A DNA stretch of 64,000 nucleotides from Galbula dea (GCA_013399015.1 VWZX01001928.1:647431-711430), one strand, 5' to 3'; counted from the stretch's first letter, positions 9,481 to 22,979 are shown. A program made the numbers and translations. Notes: generated from the sequence alone by a model not told the origin.

Positions 9481-12400
9481 TACCGGATGGTGGCACACTC
9501 ACTTGGCACTGCGCAGGGGACATCTGTGCCATCACCCGTATCGCTATCACTTTGTTTCTCTCTCCATCCCTACCAGGAGGCATCCTGGTATTCATGAACT
9601 CAATGCATGTGCAGTGCGCTCTAAAGTAAATATATACATAAGCTGAACATACTAGGAGATTGTATGGGAGAGCTGTTTGCTGAACATCCTCACTGTCCAA
9701 CCTACCGTTTACAGTGCTGAAGGCTCCAGCGCCTTTCTCCCCTTTCCAGGCTGTTTTGGTGGCCCTTTTAAAATAAGTATAGCTAATGGAAAAGGCAATT
9801 TATTGGAGTCACACAATGGTTACCACCATTTCCAGACAATGTAACTTACTTTAGGCTAGTACCAGTCAGAAGGATGATCCTCAGGTGCTTTCTATGCCAA
9901 TGTATATCAGAGAATCCAATTTATATGTGTACAGTGATGCCTTAGAAACATGTGGAGTTAGAGGAGGACAAAATCCCTGGCCAGGCAGGTTTGTAGATTA
10001 GCACATAAAAACATCTAAGCAAGGGATCTGATGCTAGCATTAGCTTGTAGGAAAAGTATACAAGTTTGCTTGGATAGTGGTGGGATATGATAGCCCTTAT
10101 TTTCAGAGTTGGGTGCATGCTGGAGTATGGATATAAGGGTATTTTGAGAGAAGGTGGTTGGGGAGCACATCACAGTCATAGTGACAGGAATGCTGTGTTT
10201 CTGGGTCCCAAGAGGAAAAAAACAGCCCACATCAGCACTGTGTAGAGTAATAGGCAAGCCCAGTTTTACTGACCTGTTTTCCAGTCTCAGCAATATAAAA
10301 GCTTAGAAAGTGAATCTGAGTGCTGTAAAATAGCTTTTCCATAAAATATTTCTGTCCTGCAAGCAATGAGACAGAAGTTAAAGAAATATTTAAATAGAAA
10401 TTCCAAGAGCATCTAAAACCTGATAATTTTAAAAACTAAGGCTGTGTTGTGGAAGTTTAATTTGTTCCCAGTCTCAGTGCTTGTGTGTCACTTTTTTCTT
10501 TGCAACTTTTAACAATTATGCTTAAAAAAGTAATAATTGTTCAGGGAAAATATTGGTTTTAATGATGTCTATCATTTTACAGCTATGGCCTCTAAATAGA
10601 CCCTTTCCTGAAATGTCTGGAGTTCATGTACCAACTGTTCAATTGTTATCCTTGATTATTCACTGTTCTCCAAAACAATATTCAGCTCTCAGGCATTTTT
10701 CATTTATTAGCTTATGTGGCTTACAATTTCCTGAAATTCATTAATGCAAGGCTTAATTTGATCCTATTTTGGACCAAGCTATGCTTTTGTTCCTCGGAGG
10801 GTAGTTTTCTTCTTGTAAGGATGGGATAAATACTGCTTAACATGGGTAAGTATAGCAGGACCCTCTGCCCTTTTACTTTTGGCACAGCATTCACAGCATT
10901 TCATTTGTCCTACAGGATATAAGGAGTTACAGAAACTTGGAAATAAGATACTGGAATGAACTACTAGGTTACCTTACCCATTGCTTTTACCAGCACAGGA
11001 TGGCTCTTTGTGCTAGCTCTGAAGTAGTGCGGCTTCCAGTGCTTCTCTTGGATGTCTAGGCTGCAATTCAACAAAGTTGCCCTTAGGGAAAGTCCTACAC
11101 TTTCCTATTCTTAAGAGTTTCTTGTAGTTACAACAAGCCTGTACAAGTCCTTTATCCTCTGTTGGGAAAAGAAAACTTGTTTGAGCTAAGGAAAAACTCA
11201 GGTGGCACTTCCTCTGCCAAGATCCCTTTTGCCCATCTCTGCATCAGTGGCTTTGTCACAGAAATCTTCTATCTGAAAGACTGAAAGCCCAAAAAGGAGG
11301 AGGGGTGGAGGACAAATTTTCACCAAGTCTTTCCACAGAAAGCTCTTTGCAGCTTTTTAATAGCTGTCAGCTGCTTTTGAAGAATATCTCCTAGCTCTCA
11401 TTGAGAGAGCAAATGTTCTTGTACTAAGCAGTATAAAATAAGTGAATTTTCATGATTCCCTTCAAATTGTGAATATTATTTTCAGAAAAGTAGTGGCAGC
11501 TGGCTACTTAGAGTGTTTTGTTATGACAAATGTTGAAAAAGAATGACTTGACAAAAACCTCCTATAACTGAGACATTGCACACAGTTAACACTAGAAGAA
11601 CAAATTTCTTTCCATTCCTTTCCTTCCATTTTTGCAACTGTGTGAACCCTAGAGCAGAGCTGTCTTCCCACTTGTATGGTAGACCAGGAACTGCCCTTAG
11701 AGTCTGCCCTTTGTGGGAAAAGTTTCAGGGAGGGCTTTATCTTTAATAAGGTGCAGTTATCCTGAACCAAGCAATCACTGGGAAGCTTAAGAAAGCCTTT
11801 CTTTGACTTATTCCAGATGTTATTCCTCTGAATACAGTCTCCTGTTAGGAAAAGCTCTCTGACCATTATTTGGAAGTTCAGCCAAGTGAGCCAGAGAGCT
11901 CAAAAATCAATTTGCTTCACAAATGGCTTTATTTTATCACATTGTAGCAGCACAGCTTCTGTTTAAGGCAGACAGCTAGTCAACTTTCTAAGCTCTTGGC
12001 AGACTTCAACTTTTATCTTTTTGCTGTTTGCATTAAACTGTCTATTATTTGAACAGTATTTTAAGTTTAGGGTAGCATTTTCATGACCACTTCATAATGG
12101 CTATTTTCTCCTTGGTAATTAATAGAAAGAATTAAGCCAGCACTTAGGTGCACTGAAAAATCCTATTCTTGATCCCCTAAGATATACAGGTTTCAATCAA
12201 AATTAAAAAAAAAAATCCCTTTTTATTTTATTTTATTTTTAGTAAAACAGTGCTCAATAGCAATAATTTAATGTTTCCTTAACTTTCAAATAGAACAAAA
12301 CAGGGGAATTATCTTCCTTATTACTGATCTATATCTAGTATTTAGTATGCAATAGTGAAGTTTCCACCAGGAAAAGTTAAAATAGAAACCATTAGCATAC

Positions 12401-15400
12401 TATATGGATGGCCATTATAATGTGCTCTGATTTTTGACTAAACAAATTAGTACACTCATTCTCTCTTGAAGCTCCTTAAATATGCATGTTGGATGGACAC
12501 TTTGTATATGCTGACAGTGTGGCCAACAGTGTGGTTGCTAGAAACATATAGATTATTATTTGAATAAATCAAATAATTGAACATTAAAAGAAATTAATCA
12601 TATAAAGTTTTCTAATCCCTGGGGATAATGGCAAAGCTGTTGATTTCAGTGGGTACAGGCTGAAGCCCACCAAATCACTCATGAATGTAAAGGAAACCTG
12701 AGATACTAAGGCATAAACTAAAATAGTGTGAAATAAGTTTTGCAGGGGTGGAGGGTTAGGAGGGTAGGGGATTGGTAGGTTGGTTTGGTTTTGTTGGTGT
12801 GTTTTTTCCCCCTCAATATTCTGCTGGATTTTGATGTAAAACTGTAAAACTATAGAGCTGAAATACTGACATTGTGAAATGGAAGCACGACAGATTGGAG
12901 CCACATTATAGATCAACCTTGTAAGGACAATATCCTTGTACAGTGCAGGAGACAGATCACTCATATAATATGTGTTTGCATTTTATTTTTCTGAATTTAA
13001 ACCTGAGCTTCTTGCCTTGCCTTGCTTTGCTTTCCCTCTTCCCATTTCTCCCAGTTAAGAAGTCCTTTGTGACCCTATGCTGCTGAGCTGCTTTCATGAG
13101 TAAAGGAAGCAAGGATACAGAACTTACACATTTAAAAATACATTTTCCACCCATTTTCCTCTGACGTTACTACTGCACTAAAGCAGTTCCTCAGGGCTTG
13201 ATCCTGCACCATGAATTCATTGGGAAATTACCTTACTAGTGTCATGCTTGGGTAATTAAATACCTTTCTAAAATACTTTGCAAATTCAACATATGCACAA
13301 CAATTCACCATAGAGTAATTATGGAAGTTTTTAATAATCTTTTTGCCTCTTTGAAACAATTATAATACACATTAAGTTTCTAAGATTGACATGTTTCAGG
13401 TGAATAGTAAAACAGGGTGTTTCCTGCATACTTTCTAAATAAACCATGAATCACAGAATCAGTCACAAAATTCTTGAGGTAGAAAGGGACCTCTGGAAGT
13501 CATCTAGTCCAGTATCTTGCTGAGGGCAGGTCCTGTTACCTCAGGTAAAGTTATTTCAGAAGAATTAAAAATTCTGATTTATTTCAAAATAATTTAAATT
13601 CATTAAATAAGGAAGGAAACATAAAATTTGATATCAAGAGTAGCTTAGAGTTTCGATTTTGTGATGCCCTTTACACTTATGCATAATAAAAATAGCACAT
13701 CTATTTGATTGTGGGCTTTAGTCCTGTTAGATGTATTAGAAATAATACAAATTATCTGATATATATAAATAAAAATTGTGTGGGATTATACACATGCATG
13801 AAGAGCAGAGCTGAAGTTTTAGAATTTGAAATATTAAAGCAAAAGTGTCTGTCTTTTGGTAGAGAGTACACTCCACCAGTAATTGGACATTGTTTTTATT
13901 ATAGAGAGACTGTAAAACAGAAAACATAAAATCCTACTGGAATTCATATGATTGTGGTGAAAAAAATTCTGAAGTCTGTTTTTGTTTAATTTTAAAGGAT
14001 CAGTGAAGTAATAAACAAAAATGCATTATGTTTTTATCATTAATATTTTATCACTGCAACTTTAATAATACATGTATTATTAACTAAATAACTGAATCAA
14101 TGTTTTATTAACACATCAAGTGGTACCTGTGGTGCTTATAAGGAAGCTAGGTTGTGGTCCCTTTTAAAGGATAAATATTCATCAAAGTTAACACAAGTGA
14201 TGTTTTTTACTCTGGGATCAATTACAAAAAAAAGATTAAAATACTAATGTTAATCGATATCTTAAGATCCAGTTAAGGTCCATGGATAGATTTTTATCTA
14301 GACTTAATTCAAATAAGCCCAAATTAAATCCAGTGGAAGTTTGTTTGAATAAAAACCTAGAAAGGAAAACAATCAAATGAAGACTTTAGAGTTTGGTTCA
14401 GTAATTTTATAGCCAGTTGTGCTAAGTTGTATGGGTACAAACTCAATAATTAATAATATGCACTGTGTTACCACATTGCTTTCCAGAATGGGTTTTTAAC
14501 AAATACTTGCATTCCTGACAGAAAAACAATTAAACAAGGGGAAACATGGATGTTGAAAGTTCTTTAGGGTAAGAAATACATATTTTGAGAAGTGTACAAG
14601 GGGGTTTTGTGTGTGTGTGGATTAACAGACACAGAAATGAAATGGTTTGTTCCTTTCAAGAGAACAAACCATCCAGCTCATTGTAGTTTTACCCTTTGAG
14701 TTAAAGCATAATCTCCTGAGCCATGGGGAAGGCATACCAAGTGATTGTGTTACTTCCCACTGTCAAGCTCTTGGGCCAGGAGACTGTAACATGATTGTTC
14801 AGCTCCCTGGAATTGTATAGTTTGCTGTGTGGCTGTATAGAGCATTAATTCATCCACTGCATGGCTGCTTCAGTGCTACTGTTACTTGAGAGACTGACCT
14901 TGGAGGAGCTGGGAGCCATCTGCAAGGTGCTGAGTGTCTCCAGGTCCTGGCCCAGCTCCTGGCTGCACAACACATGTATGGGCATGAGTTTTGATCACAT
15001 ATTGGGCAGGGACTTTCACAAATTAGAGGGATTTACTACATTGAGTGAATTATGTTCATGAACATTGTTCTGCTTTTGTTTCCTTAAACAAGAACATGGA
15101 TATTGATTGACTTTTATTTCCCTAAACAGGTTTTACCATGTTGATACAGATTGTCTCTAGACACTTTAAATGCACATTGACATTTTCTAATGTCTTTTTC
15201 ATTTGTAGGTGGGATTACATTATTTGCAGTGATTACTTTAATTCTGGACTCTTTTAAAATTGGATATTATATTGATTTTTCAAACTGTTTATCACCAACA
15301 GAAGGCATTTTTCCTGTTACACATGCTGTGCACACCATTTTACAGGTAAAAGTCACTAGTTGCAGTTTTATATTACATCTGTATTTGTTACCAAAAATAT

Positions 15401-18400
15401 CCTTTATTTTCCCACAATCAGTGAACTTGATACTAATTTAATTTCTAAGCATATCACAGGATACTTTTGAGGGCTAAACTCTTGTGCATGTTTATCCTTT
15501 CTGTGTGTAAATTCAAATTTTTTAACCTGAAGCTCCTCAGCTGTAGCACTCACATGGGTTGAAAAAAGAAATAATCCAGAAATGCTGCCCTGCAGTTGAA
15601 GTTACATGCTTTGTTTAGTTCAAGTTATATATGTAACTTTCAGAATTTTCTGAGCAGCTTGGCTAAAGACAATTCATTTATTTCTTCATGTAGGATTTGG
15701 CACACCAGCTCAATTCTTTTGTCTATCCTGATGTCCTAGGGATGGAAGTCTGATACTTCAAAGGGACCCTTCCCATTTATTTACCTTGTTATAAAATACT
15801 TGCACATCTTTCCTACAGCAAATGAACATGTTTTTTCCTCCTAGAAGCATTTGGTTATGCTTATCACTGGCTGCACAGTATCAAACATAGTCAGTGACTC
15901 TGGTAAAATATTCCAGGTACTTGTTTATTTTAAGGATTTGGGTCTGTATTATATTGTGATATCCCATAGCTGATTGTTTATCACATGAATTCCTCTGAGC
16001 CCCTGTCAGCATATTTGTAGGAAAGAAAGAAAAAGCCATTCAGCTAAGATACTCAGTTATAGCCAAGTCATTTAATGCACTTTCCAAGGTTATTCAGTCA
16101 TTCAAAAAGAAAAGAAAGATTTTCCTAGCAGTTGTGGTTGCATGTAAAGAAGCATTTGAACAGCCTACATTTTGCTGCTTTCTGTACCAAAAAAGCACTG
16201 AAACTCAAGCAATAGCTTTGACCTTTTCTATCCTTTTTTGTTTCTGAGGGTGAAATTTTGATTTGGTTGAAGTAATCTTAGTTTCACATTCTTGTAATAT
16301 CTGCTCTCCATGTCTTGTAGTTTCTTTGTTTTACATTTACATGTATTCCTTTCATTTAGGTGTACTTTCTTTGGTGTCATGCGAAGGATATTATCCAGTC
16401 TTTCAAAACACTTGAAAGGTAAAGTGGATCTGATCCTCATCTGGAATGCTAATAGGTATAGCTCTGCATGGTGCTTTAACACCTACGGTTTTACAGTGTG
16501 ACAGACACTGAAAACTGTTACAAGAGTTTTATTCTCCTCTTAATTGTGTTAATAAGAAGTAACTCCATTTACCTAAGTGAGAAGATAATTGTTAGTCAAT
16601 TTTTTTCATTATTTAAACTGTGCTTATATTTTATAATATTCAACAGTCATAGAATATTTTTCTCATGAGAGAAGGAAAGAGGCAAGGTATGATATCACAG
16701 TGTCACTTGTTTTTCCTGAAGGAAGGGAGCACCATGTATGTATCTTAGGACTACACACTGTTTTCTTTATTTAGCTACTGAAAGGGAATGTGTATCAGGA
16801 ACCTGCAGTCCATGCAGTATATAGGTATTTTATATTGATTTTTATGGGAAGCACCATTTGGAACTAGATGCAGATGTGCAAACTCACTGGGAAACTATAA
16901 CCTAACACAACCTCCCCAGAGGTATCCCATATACTCAAATCAGTAAGGGTTGTGCAATTTTCTGACACCAGAACTTGGTTCTTGCAGTATAACTGATGTG
17001 TCCCCTGAACAGCTGAATAAATATATTTCTCACAGAACTGAGGACTACTCTTTGAGGCAGCAGAGCCAGTTCCCATGTATTTTTGGGTTTGTGAGAAGGT
17101 GCATTAATGTAGATTATCTCTACATCGAATGTAAAAAAACAAACTTGGTAACTTTTAAACTACTAAAGTTACCAATGAGCTGATTAGTTTCTACAGGAAG
17201 TAAAAGAAATTTACTCAGAAATGTCATTTATGGAAAAGGTTCTCCTTTTGTTTTGCTCTTGAGTAAGTGTTCAAGGCTCATGCCAATGAAGAAAGAGATT
17301 GCAGAAGACTTGCTATGTCAGCTGGTGAAATCAGCTCTGTGAATAAGTAGAATATTCAATAAGCCATAACTGCAAGTCTATCAGTAAGAACAGTACAGTA
17401 ATAAGGAACAATTTCTGGGTGAAGGAACATGACCAGCCTCAGGTACAGGAGAAAAATGCCTTGGTTGTCAGAAACCAGGAGTCTCAAAACCACGTGGCGA
17501 TCTACCCTCACTGCTCCACTAGGCTGAATGGGATAAAAACCTCTGTTGGCTTCAACTCTCTCCAGATGCAAAAATGCATAGACTAGAAGTTAGAGAACAC
17601 TTTAGTTGGATTTTTTAACCCTGCACTGACAGCTAAATAGTGCCACCTAGCATGTCTACAGAAAGTTAATCCCTTTTGTTTTACATACATGAAAATATAC
17701 TTAGTGCAGGTTCCTTCGATAATTACCTTGTTTTGTAGGTTTGGGGTTATCCATTCTGTGTTCACAAATTTACTCCTGTGGACAAATGGAGTGCTAACAG
17801 AGTCAAAACATCAACTAAATGAACACAAGGAAAGACTAATCACACTTGGGTTTGGGAACATAACGATAGGTAAGTGAAAGGGTTGGTACATTTTGGAATT
17901 CCTACTCTAACATGCTCTCATACAAAATGCTGTGTCACTGCAGGATGGAGCTAGGTCGTTCATGACTATGTCACCATAGTCATTCCTGGGCAAGTGGTAA
18001 GGAACTGCTGATACATTATCAGTTCACAACTAAAAATGTTACATGATCATTATCATATATGTGATCCAGGCTATTGTTTTCTTCTAAGTTCCAAACAAAC
18101 ACCTTTTTAAAAACCATTTCTTTTGAGGAATAACATTCATAGAAATTGAACATAGCAGTTTTAAACCCTGAGTTTACTATTTACTAAGTTATTTGTAAAA
18201 AGGCAAGTGTGGATAATCCTGCAAGTCCTTCCCAGGAGAGTGGTTACATGTGGCATGTGGTCCTAGGAGATTCAGTGGGAAGGCTTAGAGGGTTAGGGGT
18301 TATGTATTAGTGCTGCTTTACAAGACAAGGATTTTGCTCTTGGTGGTTCTTTTTTTCCCTAACAGATCCTTTTCTCCATTGGTAAGATGATGCAAGTTGT

Positions 18401-21400
18401 AGTCAACAAACATTGAGTATAACTGCTAGGGATGCCTTCAGCTTTCAAACACCCCTGACACATGAGGAAATTAGGAGTGTTTAACTTTAAAGAGGAAATA
18501 AAAGTTAGCAGCAGCTGCAAGTAATTTTCCTCCCATGCCAATTTATTGGTACAGCTGGTAAATTTTCATCATGTTCACAAAGGAACAGACTTTTGAAGAG
18601 GAGAATGTATGTTTTCCCACTTAGTGAATTCGATAGTACCTGTATCGTAAAAGCTCCTGATTTTGTCTCTACAAAGAGAAATCCTGAATGAATTAATTTT
18701 TCCCTCTTTTTGGTCTGTATATATCTAAAAATTATAGTAATTCTTAATAATTCCTGCCAAAGTTCACATATAAGTGAAAACTTAATTTTAAAATCTGTAA
18801 AGCAGTATTTTCGGTATAACTGTGCCTATACCCACAATTTTACATCTATTTGCAATTGTTACCCTTTAAATTTATCTATGACATCTATCCAGTTTCCACT
18901 AATAATCAGGTAGCTGAACTGATATTTCAGAGATTTTGTAATCATGGAGCAGTAATTACAACCTAAATCAGGACAAGCAGGCAAATCACAAATTAGTAGA
19001 TCTTCTTGATATTTCTACTTGTTAAATAAAAGCAGTTTCCTTATATTATTTCCTATTATTCTGCTGCCAGAATTGTTACACAATTATGAACAGTCAGAAA
19101 TAGCATCTGAACCAAAGAGGAGTGAAGTAGTGATCTGTAATTTTTTTAATCTCTTAACAGTGTGTGCTTGAGACAAACCAATATCAATTTTCTCCCCTCC
19201 TCTCCTCTTCTCTTCTAAAATTACAGAAAACAAAAGAAAAACTTCCAGGTACAAATCTAAGATCAGTGCCTAGAAATGTGTTCTTCAGCATTTATGTTTA
19301 TATATTGATAAGTAAACACACTGTGAAAATAAGTATCCTTCTTTTTTTCTGTGCCACTCTGGAAATTTCTGATTTGTGAAATGATTTGTTTAGGTTATAA
19401 ATGCACATTAAATGTATTTATTTTACAAATACAAGCTCTTAGTCACTGAGATATCTTAAGGGTTTACAATGCAGATAACTGCACTGAAAAGAGACAATGA
19501 TTTCATAGGTTCTTCTCAAAAGAGGAAGATAGATTTTTGATTTTTTTTTAACCATAAAACTATACTGAGACACTGGGTGAAAGTATCTGTGGTTTACTTC
19601 ATCTCTTTCCTAGACACAACTTTTTAGTAAATGGTTTTGCTATCAGAAAACCACACTAGTGTAAATAACTGATAAAAATGAAAGAAGTACAGAGCCTTTT
19701 CCTAGTTAAGTTTGCTCTTGATCTGATCCACAGATCTCTGGGCTTCTATAATAGCTGCCTAAGCTGAAGGGCTAAGGTTTCAATGCACTTGGGGCCTGCC
19801 TTTTCATGGTATAAAAAAGTATTTTTAACAAGACCTTGCTGAAGTTCGATGAAGTTTCATTCCTTCATGATGTGGTTACTGCGCAGTGGCTGAGCAGTGA
19901 AGTCAGAGATGAAACCTTAGTGCACGTGCAAAAGCTTTGTTAGGTTAATGGCTTCAATGAGGAGACCTTTTTCTTAGGTGGCTAACTGGGTGGTGTCCTG
20001 TGCTGTTTAACTGAAATTTTACCTTCTGTGTTTTATTATTTTATTTATGTTTTATTAATCCACTTTTAATGAGAAAACTTTGTAACGCACACAGCTAATC
20101 TCTCCTTCTCCTTTAGTTCTAGATGACCATGCACCTCAATGCAATTGCACAACAACAACTCTCTGTTCCATATTTTCTCAAGGAATATATTACCTCTACC
20201 CCTTTAATATAGAGTACCACATCCTAGCATCCACAATGCTCTATGTCCTGTGGAAGAACATTGGCCGCAAAGTTGAGCATCACCAGCAACACAAAACTCC
20301 ATTCAAATTCCATGGCATAACTGTTGGGATGATTTTTGGACTGATTGTGTTAACTAGCACAATAGCCATAGTTGTTGTGTATTTAATTCAGATTGGACGT
20401 TCGAAAATCAAAAGCGAGTTAGCACTGACTATGTTTTACTTGCATGCTATCTTTGTGTTGGCTCTCATGTGTACTGCTGGAATTGTTGCCCTTCTCATCT
20501 ACAGGCTGGAAGACAGATCACTGGATAATTCAAAAAATCCTGCTCGAAAACTTGACGCAGAACTTCTGGTGGGCACAGCTGCAGGGTCCTGGCTGCTATC
20601 CTGGGGCTCGATCCTTGCCATTATCTGTGCCCAAGCCCATCCAAAATACACATGGTATAACTTGCCCTACTCTGTCCTGGTTATTATTGAGAAATATGTT
20701 CAGAACCTCTTTATCATTGAATCCGTACATCGTGAGCAGGAAAAAGTGAATGACAATATTAAAACTCTTCGAATAGTGACTGTCTCTCAGGGGAACACTT
20801 TATCCCTCACCGCCTCGTACAAGGAGATTTACAACGGCAGACCTGCTCATGACAGGGGGGAGTTACCCTGCCTGTTTAAGGGCAGTATCTGTGGGAGAGA
20901 AAATGGTGGTGATGGTGACGGTGCCAAAGAAGAAACAAGTCAGGAAAACAACAGTTCAGTCATGGATTCAGTCTCAGATTTCTCATTTTATAGCAGAAAC
21001 TCAGTTACTAACAACAAAAGGAGAATTCTGAAGAACATCGCTGCATTTTTATTCCTCTGCAACCTTTCGGTAAGACATTTTGAACATAATTCTCAAGTTA
21101 ATACCCAAAAGCTTCCTAACTTTTCAAGCCTAATATTACATGGTTCTGTAGTTTGTAGCAAGTAAATTTTACTTCTTCTGGAAGAAAAGTGAATATACCT
21201 TTGAGGAACAAAGTTTATTTAAATGTAGAATCTGGGAGCTTAAGCTCATTTTGGTCACAGTATAAATGTAACAGCAGTGGAAGCTGAAACCCTCTTCCAC
21301 CAGTGTGCCCCAATAGCAACAGGGAGGAGTTTCCTAGGGACTTCTGAAACCAGTTTGGTGGAGTCACAGTCATTAAGGGCTAGTGACTTATGTCACTGGT

Positions 21401-21604
21401 GATTAATACTGGCCTTGTGTTCTTTCCTTGCAGCTGTGGATACCACCAGCATTTGGGTGCCGCCCGGAATATGACAATGGACTAGAGGAAATAGTTTTTG
21501 GCTTTGAACCCTGGATAATTGTTGTGAACCTTGCGATGCCTTTTTCTATTTTCTATCGGATGCATTCAGCTGCCTCACTCTTTGAGGTCAATTGTAAAAC
21601 ATAG
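9190..21604 (+). CDS. OTOP1: OTOP1 (otopetrin-1 proton channel), six coding exons
   Basis: Otopetrin-1 is a dimeric, proton-selective plasma-membrane channel with 12 helices per subunit. It is the sour receptor of taste cells and is needed for otoconia in the inner ear (family knowledge). Coding exons are 9190-9475, 15209-15345, 16360-16418, 17739-17869, 20117-21069 and 21434-21604. All introns are GT-AG and phases agree, giving 578 aa (human about 612). The start at 9190 was chosen because it is the first ATG after an in-frame TAG at 9118. The Met is followed by a short N-terminus, then SSQYG and helix 1 (about 28-45). Exons 3-4 hold HAKDIIQSFKTLERFGVIHS and NEHKERLITLGFGNIT. Exon 5 holds YYLYPFNIEYHILASTMLYV, NPARKLDAELLVGTAAGSWL and a variable hydrophilic loop at about 409-508. 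Exon 6 carries the conserved FGCRPEYDNGLEEIVFGFEP end. There are no internal stops, so it appears intact. The N-terminus is shorter than in mammals. Confidence 0.97.
13451..13546 (-). repeat. CR1 3' end relic in OTOP1 intron 1, minus orientation
   Basis: Starts tcacagaatcagtcacaaaa, then 'gggacctctggaagtcatct agtcc', the reverse complement of a CR1 3' UTR. It is diverged and 5' truncated. Confidence 0.75.
14642..14672. repeat. Perfect inverted repeat (hairpin), 11-bp arms
   Basis: ATGGTTTGTTC at 14642-14652 is mirrored exactly by GAACAAACCAT at 14662-14672, with a 9-base loop. It lies inside OTOP1 intron 1. Confidence 0.8.
15209..15345 (+). CDS. OTOP1: OTOP1 coding exon 2
   Basis: A 137-bp exon after acceptor atttgtag, ending at donor gtaaaa. 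It encodes GITLFAVITLILDSFKIGYY and the PVTHAVHTILQ end. Confidence 0.93.
16360..16418 (+). CDS. OTOP1: OTOP1 coding exon 3
   Basis: A 59-bp micro-exon between ttcatttag and gtaaag. It encodes VYFLWCHAKDIIQSFKTLE and two bases of an Arg codon. Confidence 0.93.
17739..17869 (+). CDS. OTOP1: OTOP1 coding exon 4
   Basis: A 131-bp exon between ttttgtag and gtaagt. It encodes FGVIHSVFTNLLLWTNGVL and SKHQLNEHKERLITLGFGN, among the most conserved otopetrin segments. Confidence 0.94.
17870..20116 (+). other. OTOP1: OTOP1 intron 4
   Basis: A 2.2-kb AT-rich intron with no recognised repeat family. A short perfect hairpin lies at 17962-17983. Confidence 0.85.
17962..17983. repeat. Perfect inverted repeat, 9-bp arms, 4-base loop
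   Basis: ATGACTATG and CATAGTCAT flank the loop TCAC, about 90 bases downstream of the OTOP1 exon 4 donor. Confidence 0.75.
20117..21069 (+). CDS. OTOP1: OTOP1 coding exon 5 (largest)
   Basis: A 953-bp exon after ctttag, ending at donor gtaaga. It encodes residues 205-522 (residue 205 is the split Val codon) with most of the C-terminal otopetrin helices and the variable hydrophilic loop (about 409-508). Confidence 0.95.
21434..21604 (+). CDS. OTOP1: OTOP1 coding exon 6, stop at 21602-21604
   Basis: Follows ccttgcag. It encodes the final 56 residues, starting LWIPPAFGCRPEYDNGLEEI and closing with a helix and a short tail ending FEVNCKT. Confidence 0.95.
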   Translation: MWIPPAFGCRPEYDNGLEEIVFGFEPWIIVVNLAMPFSIFYRMHSAASLFEVNCKT

Positions 21605-21649
21605 ATCATATATGGTCCCTCAGTGAACAACTGATTGAATAATTAATGA

Positions 21650-21713
21650 AATAAATAACAGTTGAATGAGTGGATGAATGAATGAGTGAGCATAGCAACA
21701 GCTGCTCAATAAA
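21650..21713 (+). promoter_or_regulatory. OTOP1 polyadenylation signals
   Basis: AATAAA occurs at 21650-21655 and 21708-21713, 46 and 104 bases after the stop. They are plausible signals for a short 3' UTR. Confidence 0.5.
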
Positions 21714-22237
21714 GAGAAAGCTAAATAATACTTTTAAAAGAAGGGACCATAGCTAACAGCATCTCTTTTAAAAAAAGTTTTCTCCCACATATTTTGTTAT
21801 ATGTGTGGTGTTATTGTATAGGTACACTTTTCAGAATCATACTAGTGTATACTATGATTAATGCTACATAGTAAAGTTAATTTGTTCTCATTAATCTTTA
21901 TTATGGTCACCTGGGATTTGTCCTTTATATAACTTGTTTTGCTTCGTTTTCACTTGTTGTGGCTTGTGAAAGAGGTTGAGAAAAAAACAGCCGTATGATT
22001 TAGGAGTGAAAACCTCAGGAACAGCTATACTGAGTGATGTTCCTGAATCACAGGGATAGTATGAATACTCTGACTCTTAATTCCTAGATATGTTTTCATA
22101 GTAAAACCTGAAAACATCTGCTATTTAGTTGGGATGTGGGAATTATTTTAAGCTTACTGAATAATGGTAAAAACCCCAAAATATAATTATTATTATCATC
22201 TCAGCTATATAACACGAAATTCAGGTAAATTATATGT

Positions 22238-22312
22238 TGTCCTGGTTTGAGTTGGGACAGAATTAATTCTGTTCAGTGATTTTATTTTTCAGCTCAGTCT
22301 CTTCTCTTGACA
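22238..22312 (+). mobile_element. LTR-like fragment starting TGTCCTGGTTTGAG
   Basis: The first 75 bases resemble the start of a common avian ERV-type LTR family, and the same start recurs at 51595. It is truncated after 'cttctcttgacac'. No coding region is attached. Confidence 0.5.
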
Positions 22313-22497
22313 CATGTATGGGTAGGTATTATGCTGTATATAATTTCTTCTTATAAAATGTATTTCTATTAATGCATCCCCTGTGTCTTGTATTTACTAT
22401 ATGACATAGCTAAGAAATGAAGCTAATCCTTTTTACTTAATGCTTTATTCACATATTCTTGGAATGTTTTAAGAGAGAAAACTACTCTTACAGCTTA

Positions 22498-22975
22498 TCA
22501 CAGAATCACAGAATGCTAGGAGTTGGAAGGGACCTCGAAAGATCATCTAGTCCAACCCCCCTGCCACAGCAGGATTCCCTAGACCAGGTCACACAGAAGT
22601 GTGTCCAGATGGGTTTTGACTATCTCCAGAGAAGGAGACTCCACAATCTCTCTGGGCAGTCTGTTCCAGTGCTCTGGCACCTGAACTGGGAAAAATGTTT
22701 TTCTTGTATTCACATGGAACCTCCTATGCTTCAGCATACAACCATTGCCCCTTGTCTTGTCACTTGGCTTCACTGAGAAGAGCCTGACCCCATCCTCCTG
22801 ACACTCACCCTTCACATATTTAAAAGCATAGATGAGGTGACCCCTTAGCCTCCTCTTCTCCAAGCTAAAGAGACCCAGCTCCCTCAGCCTTTCCTCAGAA
22901 GGAAGATGTTCAAGCCCCTTCATCATCTTCATGGCTTTGTGCTGGACTCTTTCCAGCAGTTCCCTATCAATATTC
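22498..22975 (-). repeat. CR1 LINE 3' portion, minus orientation
   Basis: Read on the minus strand, this is CR1 ORF2 C-terminus (LPSEERLRELGLFSLEKRRL ... EHWNRLPREIVESPSLE) followed by the 3' UTR 'ccctgctgtggcaggggggttg gactagatgatctttc' and the octamer end. The reading frame is still largely open, so it is a relatively young copy. Its tail is the closest match in the window to the CR1 part of the tRNA-Glu chimera at 26869. Confidence 0.92.
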
Positions 22976-22979
22976 TTAG

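Larger units (their letters stand above)
9476..15208 (+). other. OTOP1: OTOP1 intron 1
   Basis: A 5.7-kb AT-rich intron. It contains one CR1 relic (13451-13546), a perfect 11-bp inverted repeat (14642-14672), and a GC-richer patch at about 14860-14990 that I could not identify. Confidence 0.85.

Noticed and set aside
8953..9498. 181-codon minus-strand frame over OTOP1 exon 1
   Set aside because: Shadow of the OTOP1 exon in GC-rich DNA.
14861..15061. 66-codon frame starting MAASVLLLLERLTLEEL in OTOP1 intron 1
   Set aside because: No recognised family and no splice context linking it to OTOP1. Possibly an old insertion.
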